Below are positions 1 through 11,271 of a stretch of 64,000 bases of DNA, in pieces (position 1 is the first letter of the stretch; every line of letters starts with the position of its first letter). Position numbers and translations under genes: made by a program. The DNA comes from Avena insularis (lineage: Eukaryota > Streptophyta > Magnoliopsida > Poales > Poaceae): positions 93,541,285 through 93,605,284 of the forward strand of contig CM042694.1 of the NCBI GenBank assembly GCA_023614405.1. Direction: 5' to 3'. The notes under the pieces are model-generated. The model was not told where the DNA came from. It did no database searches and saw nothing but the letters and a program-made list of their open reading frames with translations.

Positions 1-146
1 GCCTTTAGAGTATATCTCCTTTAGAACAAGCCAAAATACATGCTCATAGACCTCTATAGAGTCATCATGGACATGGTTTGGCTTAACCAAGGAGTCTCTC
101 ATGGCATCTCTTAGCCACCTTGTTGACAACAAGGCTCTGAGGACAG

Positions 147-768
147 CCGATTTCACAACGCTGGTAATAAGGGTTTCTCTACTCGTGTCTTGGGGTATGA
201 ATCATGGGATGCTTTGCCACTAAGCAAAGTTTTCAATGGAAAAATCACATACATTATATTTGTTACATTCCTAGATAACTTTCTGTGTGCGACGTCCTCC
301 GAAGGAGCTTGCCTGAACCGTAGACATGCGGTCAATGTTTTACGGCATCAATGCTCTTCCATACCACACATATTGAGTGTGTGACGCGAGGGTCCTAATA
401 AAACCGATCTATATCTATATTTGTGCATGCAGCCAAGTGAAAACAGAGAACTATGGCTAGTCATAGTGGAGAGTAACATAGACTAGTAACATATACATAT
501 TACTAGTCTATGTTATTATCTTCATAGTGGAGAGTAACATACAGGTGGTGTCATGTAAAGTATCATCGGTGTTACAGTAATCAAATATGTTACTCCATCT
601 TTCTCTCTCTTCATTAACTCACTTCCACAAAACCAATTTTGATGAGTTGAACCCTTAGTTATGTCTGAAATTACTTGCACTATGACTGGCCTAATACCCA
701 ATTAAAGGCCGTTTTCACGGGACATGTCCGTCGGAGCCTTGGCTCAACGAACCGAAAAATCCATATGC
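147..768. repeat. Copy 1 of a diverged 0.62-kb segmental duplication
   Basis: This block aligns along its whole length with 1426-2060, with scattered substitutions and small indels. Shared landmarks in the same order are a stretch starting 'ccgatttcacaacgc', a 'tgcgacgtcctccgaagga' stretch, a MITE and an end at 'gaaaaatccatatgc'. The short ORFs in it do not keep a common frame between the copies, so it looks non-coding. No function is recognised. Confidence 0.85.
455..691. mobile_element. MITE, copy in duplicated block 1
   Basis: The block starts GGCTAGTCATAGTGGA and ends with the reverse complement of GGCCAGTCATAGTGCA, so it has terminal inverted repeats of about 16 bp. Inside are further short palindromes around 'actagtctatgtta'. 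The same MITE lies at the equivalent place in the second copy (1721-1983), so it was present before the duplication. TAA follows the right end, but the left flank reads TAT. The superfamily is uncertain; a TAA target fits PIF/Harbinger. Confidence 0.65.
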
Positions 769-1425
769 ACTATAGCAAACATGTCGTTGGTGTATGGATG
801 ACACCCTGTGTCGAGTCCACATGAACATGCATCGTGTACATTGGAATGCATGGTTGACGACCTCGAAATGGACCAAAGATAAAAACTCGTCGTCCTTTGT
901 TGTCGCACCTATGGTGGCTAGGATATCGTGTGAGATGAAATAAATGGTATAAACAATCGTCCACGATAAATAATGACGCACGTACAACAACATTGCAGGG
1001 TACAGATTTTGCACCGACTCAACCGTACACTACGTGGTTCTGAAGACTCCCATAGGATTTATTGCTGCGAGAACGATTTCCAGTCACAGCGAGATGCACG
1101 ATTTAAGAACAACGCGCTATTGCTTAGTGTTTCAAGACCGGATCTTTTCTTTTGCATGTAGATGTAGCGCGATCATAACATAAAGCGTTCCACATACAAA
1201 CTGCGCCCCGAGAGGTTGCAGAGATAAGTCTAGTATTAATTATAAGCTCGTGGCATCTTTTATCTGCGGAGTGGGACGAGGCACAACGCTAGTCGATATT
1301 ACTAGTAGCGTGTTGTCGTGCACTCGGCCGGTAAATCGATTATTAGTCGCGTGTGTGTGGTACTCCACCGGTTCAACTTACCCGCGGCGCCGAGTTAGTA
1401 GCATGACGTTTAGCCGCCGCTAACA
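769..1425. other. Spacer between the duplicated blocks; no gene seen
   Basis: About 660 bp of unique-looking sequence. The only ORFs are under 100 codons, overlap one another on both strands and resemble no protein family. No TIR, tandem repeat or RNA gene was recognised. Confidence 0.5.
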
Positions 1426-2060
1426 CCGATTTCACAACGCGGCTAATAAGAGTTTCTCTACTAGTGTCTTGGGGTATGAATCGTTGGGATGCTTTACTAG
1501 TAAGAAAAGTTTTTCATCGAAAAATCATGTGCGTTGTATTTGTTAAGTTCACAGATAACTTTCTGTGTGCGACGTCCTCCGAAGGACCTTGCCTGAACCT
1601 CAGACATGTGGTCAATGTTTTACGGCGTCAAAGATCTTCCATACCACACATGTTGCATGTGCAACGCGAATAAAACCGATCTGTATTAGTGCATGCAGCC
1701 AAATGAAAACAGAGAACTAAGACTGGTCATAGTGGATAGTAATATACACTAGTAACATGCATAAGTTACTAGTCTATGTTAGTATCTTCATAGTGGAGAG
1801 TAACATACAAATGATGTCATGTAAAGTATCATTCATTAGGTGATAGACTCGTTCCACCTTGTTATGTGCGATATTACAGTATCCAAATATGTTACTCCAT
1901 CTCTCTCTTTATTAATTCACTGGCACAAAACCAATTTTGATGAGTTGGGTGCTTAGTTACTCCCGAAATCACTGTGACTGGCCTAATACCCAACTTGAGG
2001 CCGTTTTCACGGGACATATCCGTCGGAGCCTTGGCTCAACGAGCCGAAAAATCCATATGC
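1426..2060. repeat. Copy 2 of the diverged 0.62-kb segmental duplication
   Basis: Direct-orientation counterpart of 147-768. It carries one extra stretch of about 30 bp near 1830-1860 relative to copy 1. Both copies contain the same MITE at the same place. Confidence 0.85.
1721..1983. mobile_element. MITE, copy in duplicated block 2 (TSD TAA)
   Basis: Terminal inverted repeats GACTGGTCATAGTGG and GGCCAGTCACAGTGA (as read from each end) are flanked on both sides by TAA (1718-1720 and 1984-1986). A TAA target duplication fits a PIF/Harbinger-type MITE. There is no coding capacity. Confidence 0.7.
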
Positions 2061-2208
2061 CCGAGGACACCCCCATCCATTGGCTCGGCCATATGGACGC
2101 CGCATGGGGGAGGTGGGGGGACACGAGCTAATAGAGATGGACAGCCGTTGACGCTCAAACAACTAGTAGCCATGAGTCTGGTTAACCACGAGAAAGGAAA
2201 AAATCGTA

Positions 2209-2331
2209 CTCCCTCCGACCCATATTAGTTGACTCAAGTTTTTCTAGATTCATATGTATCTAGTTAAGTATTTAGTCTAGATACATCCGTATCTAGACAA
2301 AGTTGAGACAACTAATATGGATTGGAGGGAG
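2209..2331. mobile_element. Stowaway-type MITE (Tc1/Mariner), 123 bp
   Basis: Starts CTCCCTCCGACCCATATTAG and ends with its near-perfect inverted complement. It is flanked by the TA dinucleotides expected for Tc1/Mariner insertion (2207-2208 and 2332-2333). The interior is also palindromic ('gtatctag...ctagatac'), so the whole element can fold into one hairpin. Confidence 0.92.
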
Positions 2332-2347
2332 TACAAAATCCCTCTAA

Positions 2348-2669
2348 GGCCTAGTTTACTTCTCTCATATTTTTACCCATTAGAGTTTTGGGGATATATG
2401 AAAATTTGGTGTTGACCCAATATTCTCCAATCCTGTACAATACCCTTCTTCAAAAATACTCTATCTTAGAGGAGAGTTTTCAATTTAGATAAAAATGTGA
2501 AGGATATGTGTTTTTTTTTACAAAAAATGAAGGATATATGTGGATATCATGTGATTATCCCTGCTAAATCCGGCGTGGTAAACGGACTACGGAAATTTTT
2601 GAGGAATTGGAATAATCCCCTAGGATCTCCGCGAATACACTAGCGAATACGAGAGAAATAAACAAGGCC
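2348..2669. mobile_element. Tourist-like MITE (PIF/Harbinger), 322 bp
   Basis: The left end GGCCTAGTTTACTTCTCTC and the inverted right end GGCCTTGTTTATTTCTCTC match at 17 of 19 positions. Both ends are flanked by TAA (2345-2347 and 2670-2672). The GGCCTTGTTTA-type terminus with a 3-bp TWA target is typical of grass Tourist elements. There is no coding capacity. Confidence 0.8.
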
Positions 2670-3430
2670 TAATAAAAACAAAATACTACATAGCCCTGGA
2701 GCTCACGGCAACTCTAACCCGCGAAGGCGACGTATCGACGCTGCTTTTGTCTGAGGTGGAAGAAACGAACTTATGGAGAAGGACAGCCATTGACGCTCAA
2801 ATTACTACTGGCCGTGAGCTCGTGGTTCGCACCGTCATGTCTCAGTATTCTGCTTAACCTGGTTCACCACGAGAAAGAAAATATCCCCTAAAAAGCAAAA
2901 AAATTATCGTCCAAGAGCTCACTGCAGAAAAAAGATTCTTATTCCGACCTCTGAGCCTAATTCCGTTGCACTCGGAAAGAAAATATCTATGGCGTCGCTG
3001 CAAACCGGAAGGCGACGCCACATGTTGGCTGCAATCGTACTCGGGGTCACCGTCGCCTCCCCCCCTGTTTTCCTGCTACCACCGACTCCTTCACCGGAGT
3101 TGGTCCAAGGTCAAACATTACAGCCGGAGTGAGCAGAAGATGCCAGGCCAATCGCCTTTCCGCTTCCTTCATACGTATTCTCGCTGTGCTCCTGCCCTTT
3201 CCCTCTCATCGGTTATTGCTAGCTAGCAGCCAGTGATCTTTTTCAGATTTTCCTTATCGCTACTCGGTACGTTGTTCTCACCATATGCCGTCCCCTTATT
3301 CTCCCCGTGATAATGATATCAAGGGCAGCCGTGCCGACGTCTTGATGAGTCTGTCTCTCAGAACTTGGCACCATGAACTAGCCGTGTAATCCAGAAGAAG
3401 GTCCTTGGTGTGGTGCCACCACGCGTGAAG
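2670..3430. other. Unassigned region left of the first CACTA element
   Basis: No gene could be recognised. The stretch 2774-2910 resembles 2135-2206: both contain a 'gacagcc.ttgacgctcaaa' stretch followed by a 'ggtt.accacgagaaag' stretch. An 86-codon ORF at 2966-3226 has no family resemblance. The pyrimidine-rich stretch around 3040-3290 could be a remnant of a gene's 5' region, but nothing in the sequence proves it. Confidence 0.4.
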
Positions 3431-3700
3431 CACCGGTAGAAAAACTGTCTTTGGTTCACAACGGCCGAGTGCATTAGTCCCGGTTCCTCCTCGAACCAGG
3501 ACTAATGTAAGCATTTGTTCCGGTTCGAGGCGACCGAGCGACGCACGGGAGTCAGGGCATACGTCCCGGTTCTTAAGGGAGCATTCGTCCCGGTTCGTAA
3601 TACGAACCGGGACTAAAGGTCCGGCTCCAGACACGTGGCCTGCCATCTACTTTTAGTCTCGGTTCGTATTACGAACCGGACGAATAACCGGCCTATAAAT
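3431..3700. repeat. 5' TIR and subterminal repeats of the CACTA element
   Basis: Short motifs of the form 'tcccggttcg' and 'cgaaccgggac' occur about eight times in both orientations, some as near palindromes ('ggttcgtaatacgaacc'). In CACTA elements such arrays are the binding sites of the TNPA-type protein. Confidence 0.8.
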
Positions 3701-3966
3701 GCGTCGCCGCCCTAGCCAGCCCTCCCTCTGTTTTTTCTCTTTGTTCAAGAAGTGAGGTGTGTTGTGCTAGTTTTTTTCCTATGCACGTCAGGTGTTTGAC
3801 GAAATGTTTGAGAGAATGGTATGTATGATTCACACAAAATAAAAATGATATGAGGTGCCCGAACCACACTTAAGTCTCTGCCTTCCTCTTTCTTTCCTTC
3901 TTGATCAAGGTTAGCAACCTTATCCTTCATCTGTCATTGATATAAAAATGCATGTGTTGACGTAAA

Positions 3967-6900
3967 GTGGTCATCTCACTATTCATGATATTTTGTAATG
4001 ATGCAGATGAACCGGTAGGATGGATGTACAGTGACCGACGTGAATCCGTGTTCATTCAAGGCATGGATAAATTTATCGATGTGGCTAAGGCGAACAAACA
4101 GAATGGATTTATGTGTTGTCCATGCGTTCAATGTCGGAACATCAAGGAGTACTCTTCCTCAAAAATCATTCGCGGCCACCTGGTTCGGAGAGGTTTCATG
4201 CCCAGCTATAATTGTTGGACCAAGTACGGAGAAAAAGGGGTTATGATGAAATACAATGAAAAAGAAGAGGATGATGACAACTATTGTCATATGTTCCCTG
4301 AATATGATTATACTGCAATGTAAGAGAATGAAGAAGAAGAAGAAGAAGGAGGTGAGGAACGGGCATTAGATGAGCCCGTTGATGATCTTGGTCAGGTCAT
4401 TTCTGATGCAAAACAAGACTGTGAAACAGAGAAGGAGAAGTTAAAGTTGGAGGACATGTTAGAGGATCACAAAAAATTATTGTACCCAAATTACGAAGAT
4501 GGCAGCACAAAGCTCGGTACCACACTGGAATTGCTGAAATGGAAGGCAGAGACTGGTTTATCTGACAAGGAATTTGAGAAGTTACTGAAAATAATGAAGT
4601 CGAAGCTTCCAAAGGATAATGAATTGCCCGAGAGTACTTATGAAGCAAAGAAGATTATCTATCCTCTAGGATTAGATGTGCATAAGATACATGCATGCAT
4701 AAATGACTGCATCCTCTACCGCGGTGAGGAGTATGAGAATTTAGATAAATGTCCGGTATGTACTGCACTACGGTATAAGATCAGACGATATGACCCTGGT
4801 AATGTTGATGGCGATGACGAGCCCCCTAGGAAGAGGGTTCCTGCTAAGGTTATATGGTATGCTCCTATAATACCAAGGTTGAAACGTCCGTTTAGAAACA
4901 AAGAGCATGTCAGGTTGTTGCGATGGCACAATAAAGACCGTAAGAAAGACGGGAAGTTGAGACACGCCGCTGATGGGTCGCAGTGGAGAAAAATCGAGAA
5001 AGAGTTCCCGGACTTTGCAGGTGACACGAGGAATTTATGGTTTGGTCTAAGTACAGATGACATGAATCCTTTTGGGGAACAGAGCTGCAGTCACAGCACC
5101 TGGCCTGCGACTCTATGTATCTACAACCTTCCTCCTTGGTTGTGCATGAAGCGTCAGTTTATTATGATGCCAGTGCTTATCCAAGACTCGAAGCAACCCG
5201 GCAACAACATTGATGTGTACCTAAGACCAATAGTTGAAGAACTCTTATAGTTGTGGGGAAAACCAGGTGTACGTGTGTGGGATGAGCACAAACATGAGCC
5301 ATTTGACCTATAAGCACTGCTTTTTGTAACCATCAATGATTGGCCTGCTCTTAGTAACCTTTCAGGACAGACAAATAAGGGATACAAGGCATACACACAC
5401 TATTTAGATGATACTGAAGCTACATATTTGCATAAATGTAAGAAGGTTGTGTACCTGGGGAATCGTCGATTTCTTCCGATCAATCATCAAGTTAGAAAGA
5501 AAGGCAAACATTTCGAAGGTGAGGCAGATTATCGGAAGAAGCCTAACCTCCCTACTGGTGATGATGTATTTGGTATGGTCAAGGACATAGAAGTAATCTT
5601 TAGAAAGGGTCCTGGCGGTCAACCTATTCCAAATGACGCCACTACCGGACACGCGCCCATGTGGAAGAAGAAATCTATATTTTGGAAGCTACCCTATTGA
5701 AAAGTCCTACGTGTGCGCTCTTCAATCGACGTGGTGCACGTGACAATGAATCTTTGCGTGAATCTGCTAGGCTTCCTGGACGTGTATGGAAAGATAAAAG
5801 ATACACCAGAAGCACAGGAGGACCAACAACGTATGAAAGACCCACAAAACATGCATCCACAGAACAAGACGGATAAAGGGCGTCACTTAAGTCCTGCCAG
5901 CTACGCTCTCACGAAAGCAGAGAAGGAAATCTTTTTTGAAGTCCTTTACAGTATCAAGGTGCCGTCTGGATTCTCGTCTAACATAAAGGGGATAATAAAT
6001 ATGGCAGAGAAAAAATTCCAAAACTGAAGTCTCATGACTGTCACGTGATTATGACGCAGTTGCTTCTATTTGCATTGAGGGGGATTCTACCGGAAAATGT
6101 TCGAGTACCCATTGTGAAGCTGTGTGCATTCCTCAATGCAATATCTCAGAAGGTGATCAATCAAGATATTCTGACAAGGTTACATAAGAATGTGGTACAA
6201 TGTCTTGTTAGTTTTGAGTTGGTGTTCCCACCATCCTTATTCAATATTATGACGCATCTCCTAGTTCACCTAGTCGAAGAGATTTCCATTCTCGATTCTG
6301 TATTTCTACACAATATGTTCCCCTTTGAGAGTTTCATGGGAGTGTTAAAGAAATATGTTCATAACCATACTAGGCCAGAAGGAAGCAACTCCAAGGGCTA
6401 TGGAACAGATGAGGTCATTGAGTTCTGTGTTGACTTTATTCCTGACCTTAAGCCGATTGGTGTTCTTGAATCACAGCATAAGGGGAGACTGAGTGGAAAA
6501 GGCACGCTGGGAAAGAAAGCAATGATATGTAGGGATGGACAATCTTGCACTCAAGCACACTACACGGTTCTACCGAATTCCACCTTGGCAACTCCGTATA
6601 TCGTGGAACACAAGAATATTGTACGCTCCAACAACCCGGGAAAGCCAGACTCCTAGATTAGAGATGAACACATGAAGACTTTCATTAGTTGGTTGCGAAC
6701 ACATCTAATGAATGACACCACTGTTGGAGATCAACTCTACCTGTTGGCCGAGTCATCATCTTCTACTATATTGAATTACCAAGGGTACGAGATAAATGGG
6801 AATATATTTTACACGATCGCCCAAGATAAAAAGAGCACCAACCAGAACAGTGGTGTCCGCTTTGATGCAACCGACGATAATGGCAAAAAGGACACATACT

Positions 6901-7341
6901 ATGGTTACATAGAGGAGATATGGGAACTTGACTATGGAGTTTCTTTTAAGGTCCCTTTGTTTCGGTGCAAATGGATCAACCTGAATGGAGAAGGGGTAAA
7001 GGTAGACCAGTTGTACAGAATGAAAACAGTAGACCTCAACAATCTTGGTTACAGAGACGAACCATTTGTCCAAGCCAATGATGTGGCACAGGTTTTCTAT
7101 GTGAAGGATATGTCCTCCATACCGAAAAAAAGAAAAAAAGCAAACAAATACCTCACACGATGAGCCAAAGCGTCACATAGTTCTTTCATGGAAAATAAAT
7201 ATCATGGGAGTCAAGGACAAGACAGACATGTCAGAAGATTATAATAAGTTTGATGAAATTCCTCCCTTCATAGTGAAAACTAACCCAAGCATCCCGTTAA
7301 GCAAAGAAGATGCTCCATGGTTATGGCCAAAGCGACCATAA
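3967..7341 (+). pseudogene. Decayed CACTA transposase, TNP2/TnpD type
   Basis: The catalytic transposase gene of the CACTA element. Domains run in the expected order. The N-terminal transposase-associated zinc-binding domain (4011-4320) shows WMYSDRR and the cysteine pattern CCPCVQC. The TNP2 region (4447-5700) includes DKCPVCTALRYK and a stretch ending LRPIVEELL. A DUF4218-like region (6045-6656) has FPFESFMGVLKKYVHNHTRP. A DUF4216-like C-terminus (6672-7341) has FKVPLFRCKWI and DVAQVFYVKDMS. The native end is probably the TAA at 7339-7341, past a TGA at 7161-7163, because family-like sequence continues between them. In-frame stops at 4321, 5248, about 5311 and 5698 and a frameshift near 6027 break it into at least five pieces. 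The true start is unclear: an AG acceptor-like site just before 4007 suggests an upstream exon. Confidence 0.9.
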
Positions 7342-8600
7342 ACGGGCATAAGAAATTCAAAAACGGTCCGAACAATATAAATCCTTCGCGTGGTGTCATA
7401 TTATATGACATAGTTGCAATGAAAAATACCAAACTTGGTATATTAATTATGTCTCGAAAAAACCTTCACAAAATGACCTATCATGTTCGAGGTTTCATTG
7501 CTTTCGGTCCAAATGACCAATGTTATGTGCATAATCGAGGCATAGTTTGTGATACTGTGCTCATATTATGCATGCATGTGCATCTTTGGATGGCTAACAA
7601 TGTTGTAAGAGGAAGTTTTATTTATCGTCACGTGGAAAAGCCATTCTCTATTTTCTGAGTGCCAAAATCGGGGCGTTTTGTGAAGCAACACCAGACGTTA
7701 AATAAAAAAATGGTACCATCCCATTTTTCAAAAACACTAGACCACCTTACTTGAACAATATCCTAACTAGGGATTATAAAACCTTCCCATCCACCACTGG
7801 AGAAAAGACCAATGTCTACCAAATCGGTAGGAAGTGGGTCCGGTTTGACCTATAGGTACATGATCTAATGCTCATGATTTTTTGAAAAAAATATTTTTTG
7901 ACTCATAATGTGATGTTTCTTCAGAGATCTAATGCAAGTTTTAACGAGGCTCATCCCCTATCTTCATGCCTACCGTTATGACCATAGTTGGAAATTGGTA
8001 AATTTTGAAACGGGCATAAGAAATTTAAAAATGGTCCGAACAATATAAATACTTCGTGTGGTGTAATATTATATGACATATTGCAATGAAAAATACCAAA
8101 CTTGGTATATTAATTATGTCTCAAAAAACCTTCACAAAATAACCTATCATGTTCGAGGTTTCATGGCTTCCGGTCCAAATGTTCAATGTTATGTGCATAA
8201 TCGAGGCATAGTTTGTGATACTGTTCCCATATTATGCATGCATGTGCATCTTTGGATGGCTAACAATGTTGTAGGAGGAAGTTTTATTTTTCGTCGCATG
8301 GAAAAGCCATTTTCTATTTTCTGAGTGCCAAAATCGGGGCGTTTTGTGAAGCAACACCAAACGTTAAATAAAAAAATGGTACCACCCCATTTTTCAAAAA
8401 TACTAGACCAACTTACTTGAACAATATTTTAACTAGAGATTTTAAAACCTTTCTGTCCATCCCTGGAGAAAAAGATAAATGTCTACCAAATTGGTAGGAA
8501 GTGGGTCCAGTTTAACCTATAGGTACATGATCTAATGCTCGTGATTTTTTGAAAAAATCATTTTTAGACTCATAATGTGATGTTTCTTCAGAGATCTAAT
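7340..8600 (+). repeat. Two direct copies of a 593-bp block (period 668) inside the CACTA
   Basis: Positions 7340-7932 and 8008-8600 are near-identical direct repeats separated by 75 bp. Both start 'aaacgggcataagaaatt' and end 'ttcagagatctaat'. Each copy contains an ORF tail with the peptides MTYHVRGF or ITYHVRGF, MHVHLWMANNVV and the same end EKPFSIF (stops at 7656-7658 and 8322-8324). No family is recognised for this peptide. The block follows the transposase stop directly, so it may be 3' UTR or intronic material of the element. Confidence 0.85.
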
Positions 8601-8604
8601 AAGA

Positions 8605-8800
8605 GTTGGAGGCACTAACCGGTTCACACCGGTTGGAGGCACTAACCGGGACTAAAGATATTTCCCGCCATTTCACACCGCTTCCCGCTATGCTTTCCCG
8701 CCCTTTTCATCTAACCGGGTCTTTTAGTCCCAGTTGGAGCCACTAACCGGGACTAAAGATATTTCCCGCCATTTCCCATCGCTTCCTGCTTTGTTTTCCC
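8605..8800. repeat. Internal CACTA-type short repeats ('aaccgggactaaagatatttcccgcc')
   Basis: Motifs of the 'actaaccgggactaaag' type occur three times along with their inverted form, and 'atatttcccgccattt' occurs twice. They resemble subterminal repeats but sit in the middle of the element. They may belong to the promoter side of the ORF that follows. Confidence 0.6.
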
Positions 8801-8870
8801 GCCCTTTACCTCTATATCTAGGCCGACCGTGCCATGGCTATCTACACATCCACACCTTCATCTGTCAACA

Positions 8871-9567
8871 ATGGACACCGCATACTGGGCCATTCTCACA
8901 CTCGAAGAGACCGAGGCGCTGTGCGCCTCCAGCTACCCATGCCCGCCGGGCTATCGGGTGCCACTAACTTGATGCACAGCATTGGAGGAGTTCTTGTCCC
9001 TCCTATGCCTCAAGGTTCCGCCCGCCAGGCGGCCATACGAACCACTTCTACCTAGAGCTCACGCCGGAGCAGCGGATGGATCCTCATTGGGATCCCGACA
9101 ACTACGACACATGGAATGCCTTCTTTGCTAACCGGCGGGAAAGGGAGCTCGCTAGGTACGAGGGTGATGGCCCGCCCCCGGTGAACCACAATGAAACCGG
9201 TCGTTGCCTTTGGTGGGCGAACCAGACTATCGCCGGTGTGATGCGCTACATCGCTAAGGGAGATCATCCTCGCATGCGGTACCCACACTTGCACCCGCCG
9301 CAAAGCCACAATAAGGGTGGCTGTGGTGAAGGCCGCGGGCATAGCGGCATCGTCATACAGGATCCCCCTCCCCCTCGCGTCGTGCATCCGAGGTCGGAGT
9401 GGCAGGTGCCCCCGGAATATGTCATGGTTCACGGTCCCCGGTTCCCTCCTACACAAGTCGGGGAAGGGCTGGGGATCCCCGAAATATGCCATAGCAACGA
9501 CGACGAAGATGATTCGGAAGATGACCCTGAAGCTGTGTACTATAGGGCTAGATATGATTATGACTAA
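8871..9567 (+). pseudogene. Unknown CACTA-carried ORF, frameshifted
   Basis: Reading starts at ATG 8871 (MDTAYWAILTLEE) and runs 33 codons to a TGA at 8970. A protein-like reading resumes in another frame before 9076, through HFYLELTPEQR into MDPHWDPDNYDTW, and ends at TAA 9565-9567. The C-terminal part has NAFFANRRERELARYE, a tryptophan-rich segment, a proline- and histidine-rich middle and an acidic tail (SNDDEDDSEDD). The two segments need one or more frameshifts to join, so I call it broken. From memory, similar short ORFs accompany the transposase in wheat CACTA elements, but I know no function. No catalytic motif is visible. Confidence 0.55.
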
Positions 9568-9962
9568 ATCCATTGGCTAGGACAAATGGTTCGTTTGTGT
9601 ACCCAAGATTGTCGAGAGATCCACTGTTTTCATTTTGCAATGCATTTTTATTTAAAAATGGCTAAATGGAAAATAGTTTGAATAATTATTTTAGGAAATA
9701 GAAAATGATTCTGCATTAGTTATTCAAATTCAAACACTTTTCATATTGAAAGTGTTTTAAAATTCAAACACTTTTCATGTGGAAAGTGTTTTCAAATTCA
9801 AATTTAAACCATTTCAAATTTAATAGTTTGAATAATTATTTTATAAGACAGAAAGTTTTTTCAAATTCAAATCATTTCAAATGTGAACACCTAAATAAGA
9901 AATAAGAAATAAGATGGGAACCAAAATGGTTCTGCAAAGTTTGAAAAACTTTTGAAAAAATG
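9568..9962. other. AT-rich spacer with short direct repeats
   Basis: No gene. The segment 'atagtttgaataattatttta' occurs twice (about 9674 and 9822), and 'attcaaacacttttcat' occurs repeatedly with its inverted form 'gaaagtgtttt'. This kind of AT-rich filler is common between CACTA genes. Confidence 0.6.
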
Positions 9963-10165
9963 ACTTTTAGTCCCGGTTGGTGCCACCAACCGGGACTAAA
10001 GGTCCTCTGCGCACGCCTCTACGGTGGACCTCATACGTCCCGGTTGGTGGCTCCAACCAGGACGTATGCTCTGGCCTTTCATCCCGGTTGGAGCCACCAG
10101 CTGAGACATATGGCCTTTACGTCCCGGTTGCTGGCTCCAACCAGGACGAAAGGCCCTCCCATATT
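9963..10165. repeat. Internal array of inverted 'gtcccggttggtggc' repeats
   Basis: At least six copies of 'tcccggttgg.g.c.cc' lie in alternating orientation (for example 'ttagtcccggttggtgccaccaaccgggactaa'). They resemble the TNPA-binding subterminal repeats but lie about 5.5 kb from either terminus. A TATA-like 'atatttaa' at 10163-10170 follows directly, so this may be the promoter-proximal repeat cluster of the second CACTA gene. Confidence 0.6.
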
Positions 10166-10466
10166 TAACCGCGCGCCCTTGTTCTCCTTCCCCATCGTTT
10201 CATCTCTCTCTGCAGCACAGACACGCGCGATTTGGAAGGAGCTCAGGAGCAACCATGCCAGCAGGCTGCCCGAGCTCGCCGTCCGGACCACTGCGCCACC
10301 ACCGGACCGCCTCAGCATGGATTCGCCCGCCAAATCGCCAGCAGCAGTACAGCCGCCACCACCACCACCGCCTGAGTGTGCCCTCGGCCCCTATAATTAA
10401 TTTTTAGTTAGTTAGTTAGTACCTAGGTTTAGTTAGTTTTCCTAGTGTAATTGTTTTTAGTTAGTA

Positions 10467-10725
10467 CTCCCTCCATCCCAAAATGTAAGGCGCCTAAGCT
10501 TTAGTTAAAAGTCAAAATCTTCTAAGTTTGACCAAGTTTATATGAAAAAATATAAATATCTACAATATCAAATAGATATTTTGAGAAACTATACTTTCTG
10601 GTGAATCTATTGATATTGATTTGGTATTGTGAATGTTTATATTTTCATGTATAAATTTGGTCAAACTTAAAATATGTTGACTTTTGACTAAACCTTAGGC
10701 GCCTTACATTTTGGAACAAAGGGAG
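10467..10725. mobile_element. Stowaway-type MITE nested in the CACTA element, 259 bp
   Basis: Starts CTCCCTCCATCCCAAAATG and ends with the matching inverted repeat, flanked by TA on both sides (10465-10466 and 10726-10727). The arms are long and palindromic ('agtttgaccaagttta...aaatttggtcaaactt'). It inserted into the CACTA's presumed 5' UTR or intron. Confidence 0.92.
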
Positions 10726-10840
10726 TACCTAGGTTTAGTTAGTTAATTAGTTAGTTAGTTTTTTCTAGTCTATACTATTAGTTAGAACCTAGCTAGTTAA
10801 TTAGTTTGTACCTAGCTTTAGTTAGTTAGTTAGTTTAGTA

Positions 10841-11010
10841 AAAACCCTAGACCCGCTTGGTCTCGGTCGCGGCAGTGGCGCTCCGGGTGAAAACCCTAGA
10901 CCCCCTTGGTCTCGGCGGCGGCGGCGGCGCTCCGGGTGAAAACCCTAGACCCGCTTGGTCTCGACAGCGGCGGCGGCACTCCGGTTGAAAACCCTAGACC
11001 CGCTTGATCA
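10841..11010. repeat. 49-bp tandem repeat, about 3.4 copies
   Basis: Units begin at 10841, 10890, 10939 and 10988, exactly 49 bp apart. Each starts 'aaaaccctagaccc.cttg', followed by a GC-rich segment. It lies upstream of the second CACTA gene, probably in its 5' UTR or first intron. Confidence 0.9.
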
Positions 11011-11029
11011 ACTTTGTAAGACTATATTA

Positions 11030-11164
11030 GGGTTGCGGCAACACGCGCCATATAGGGATGATGGACGGGTGTGGCAACACGCGCCATATAGGGACGATGG
11101 ACGGGCGCGGCAACGCGTGCCATATATGGACAATGGACGGGCGCGGCAACGCGCGCCATATATT
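11030..11164. repeat. 36/37-bp tandem repeat, about 3.7 copies
   Basis: Units start 'ggg.g.ggcaac.cg.gcca' and end 'gatggac' or 'aatggac', with periods of 37, 36 and 36 bp. The array directly follows the 49-bp array and precedes the coding part of the second CACTA gene. Confidence 0.9.
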
Positions 11165-11271
11165 AGGGTTTCTTCGAATTATGGTTTACATCCCTAGCCT
11201 GTCAAACCACGCCTACCTAACCTCCTCGCTTGGCCGCTTCGACTCATCCGCTTTTACCCTTTTGCAGAAAT

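Noticed and set aside
10740..10840. 'gttagttagtt' tracts as a meaningful array
   Set aside because: Imperfect simple repeats around the Stowaway MITE; nothing beyond a microsatellite.
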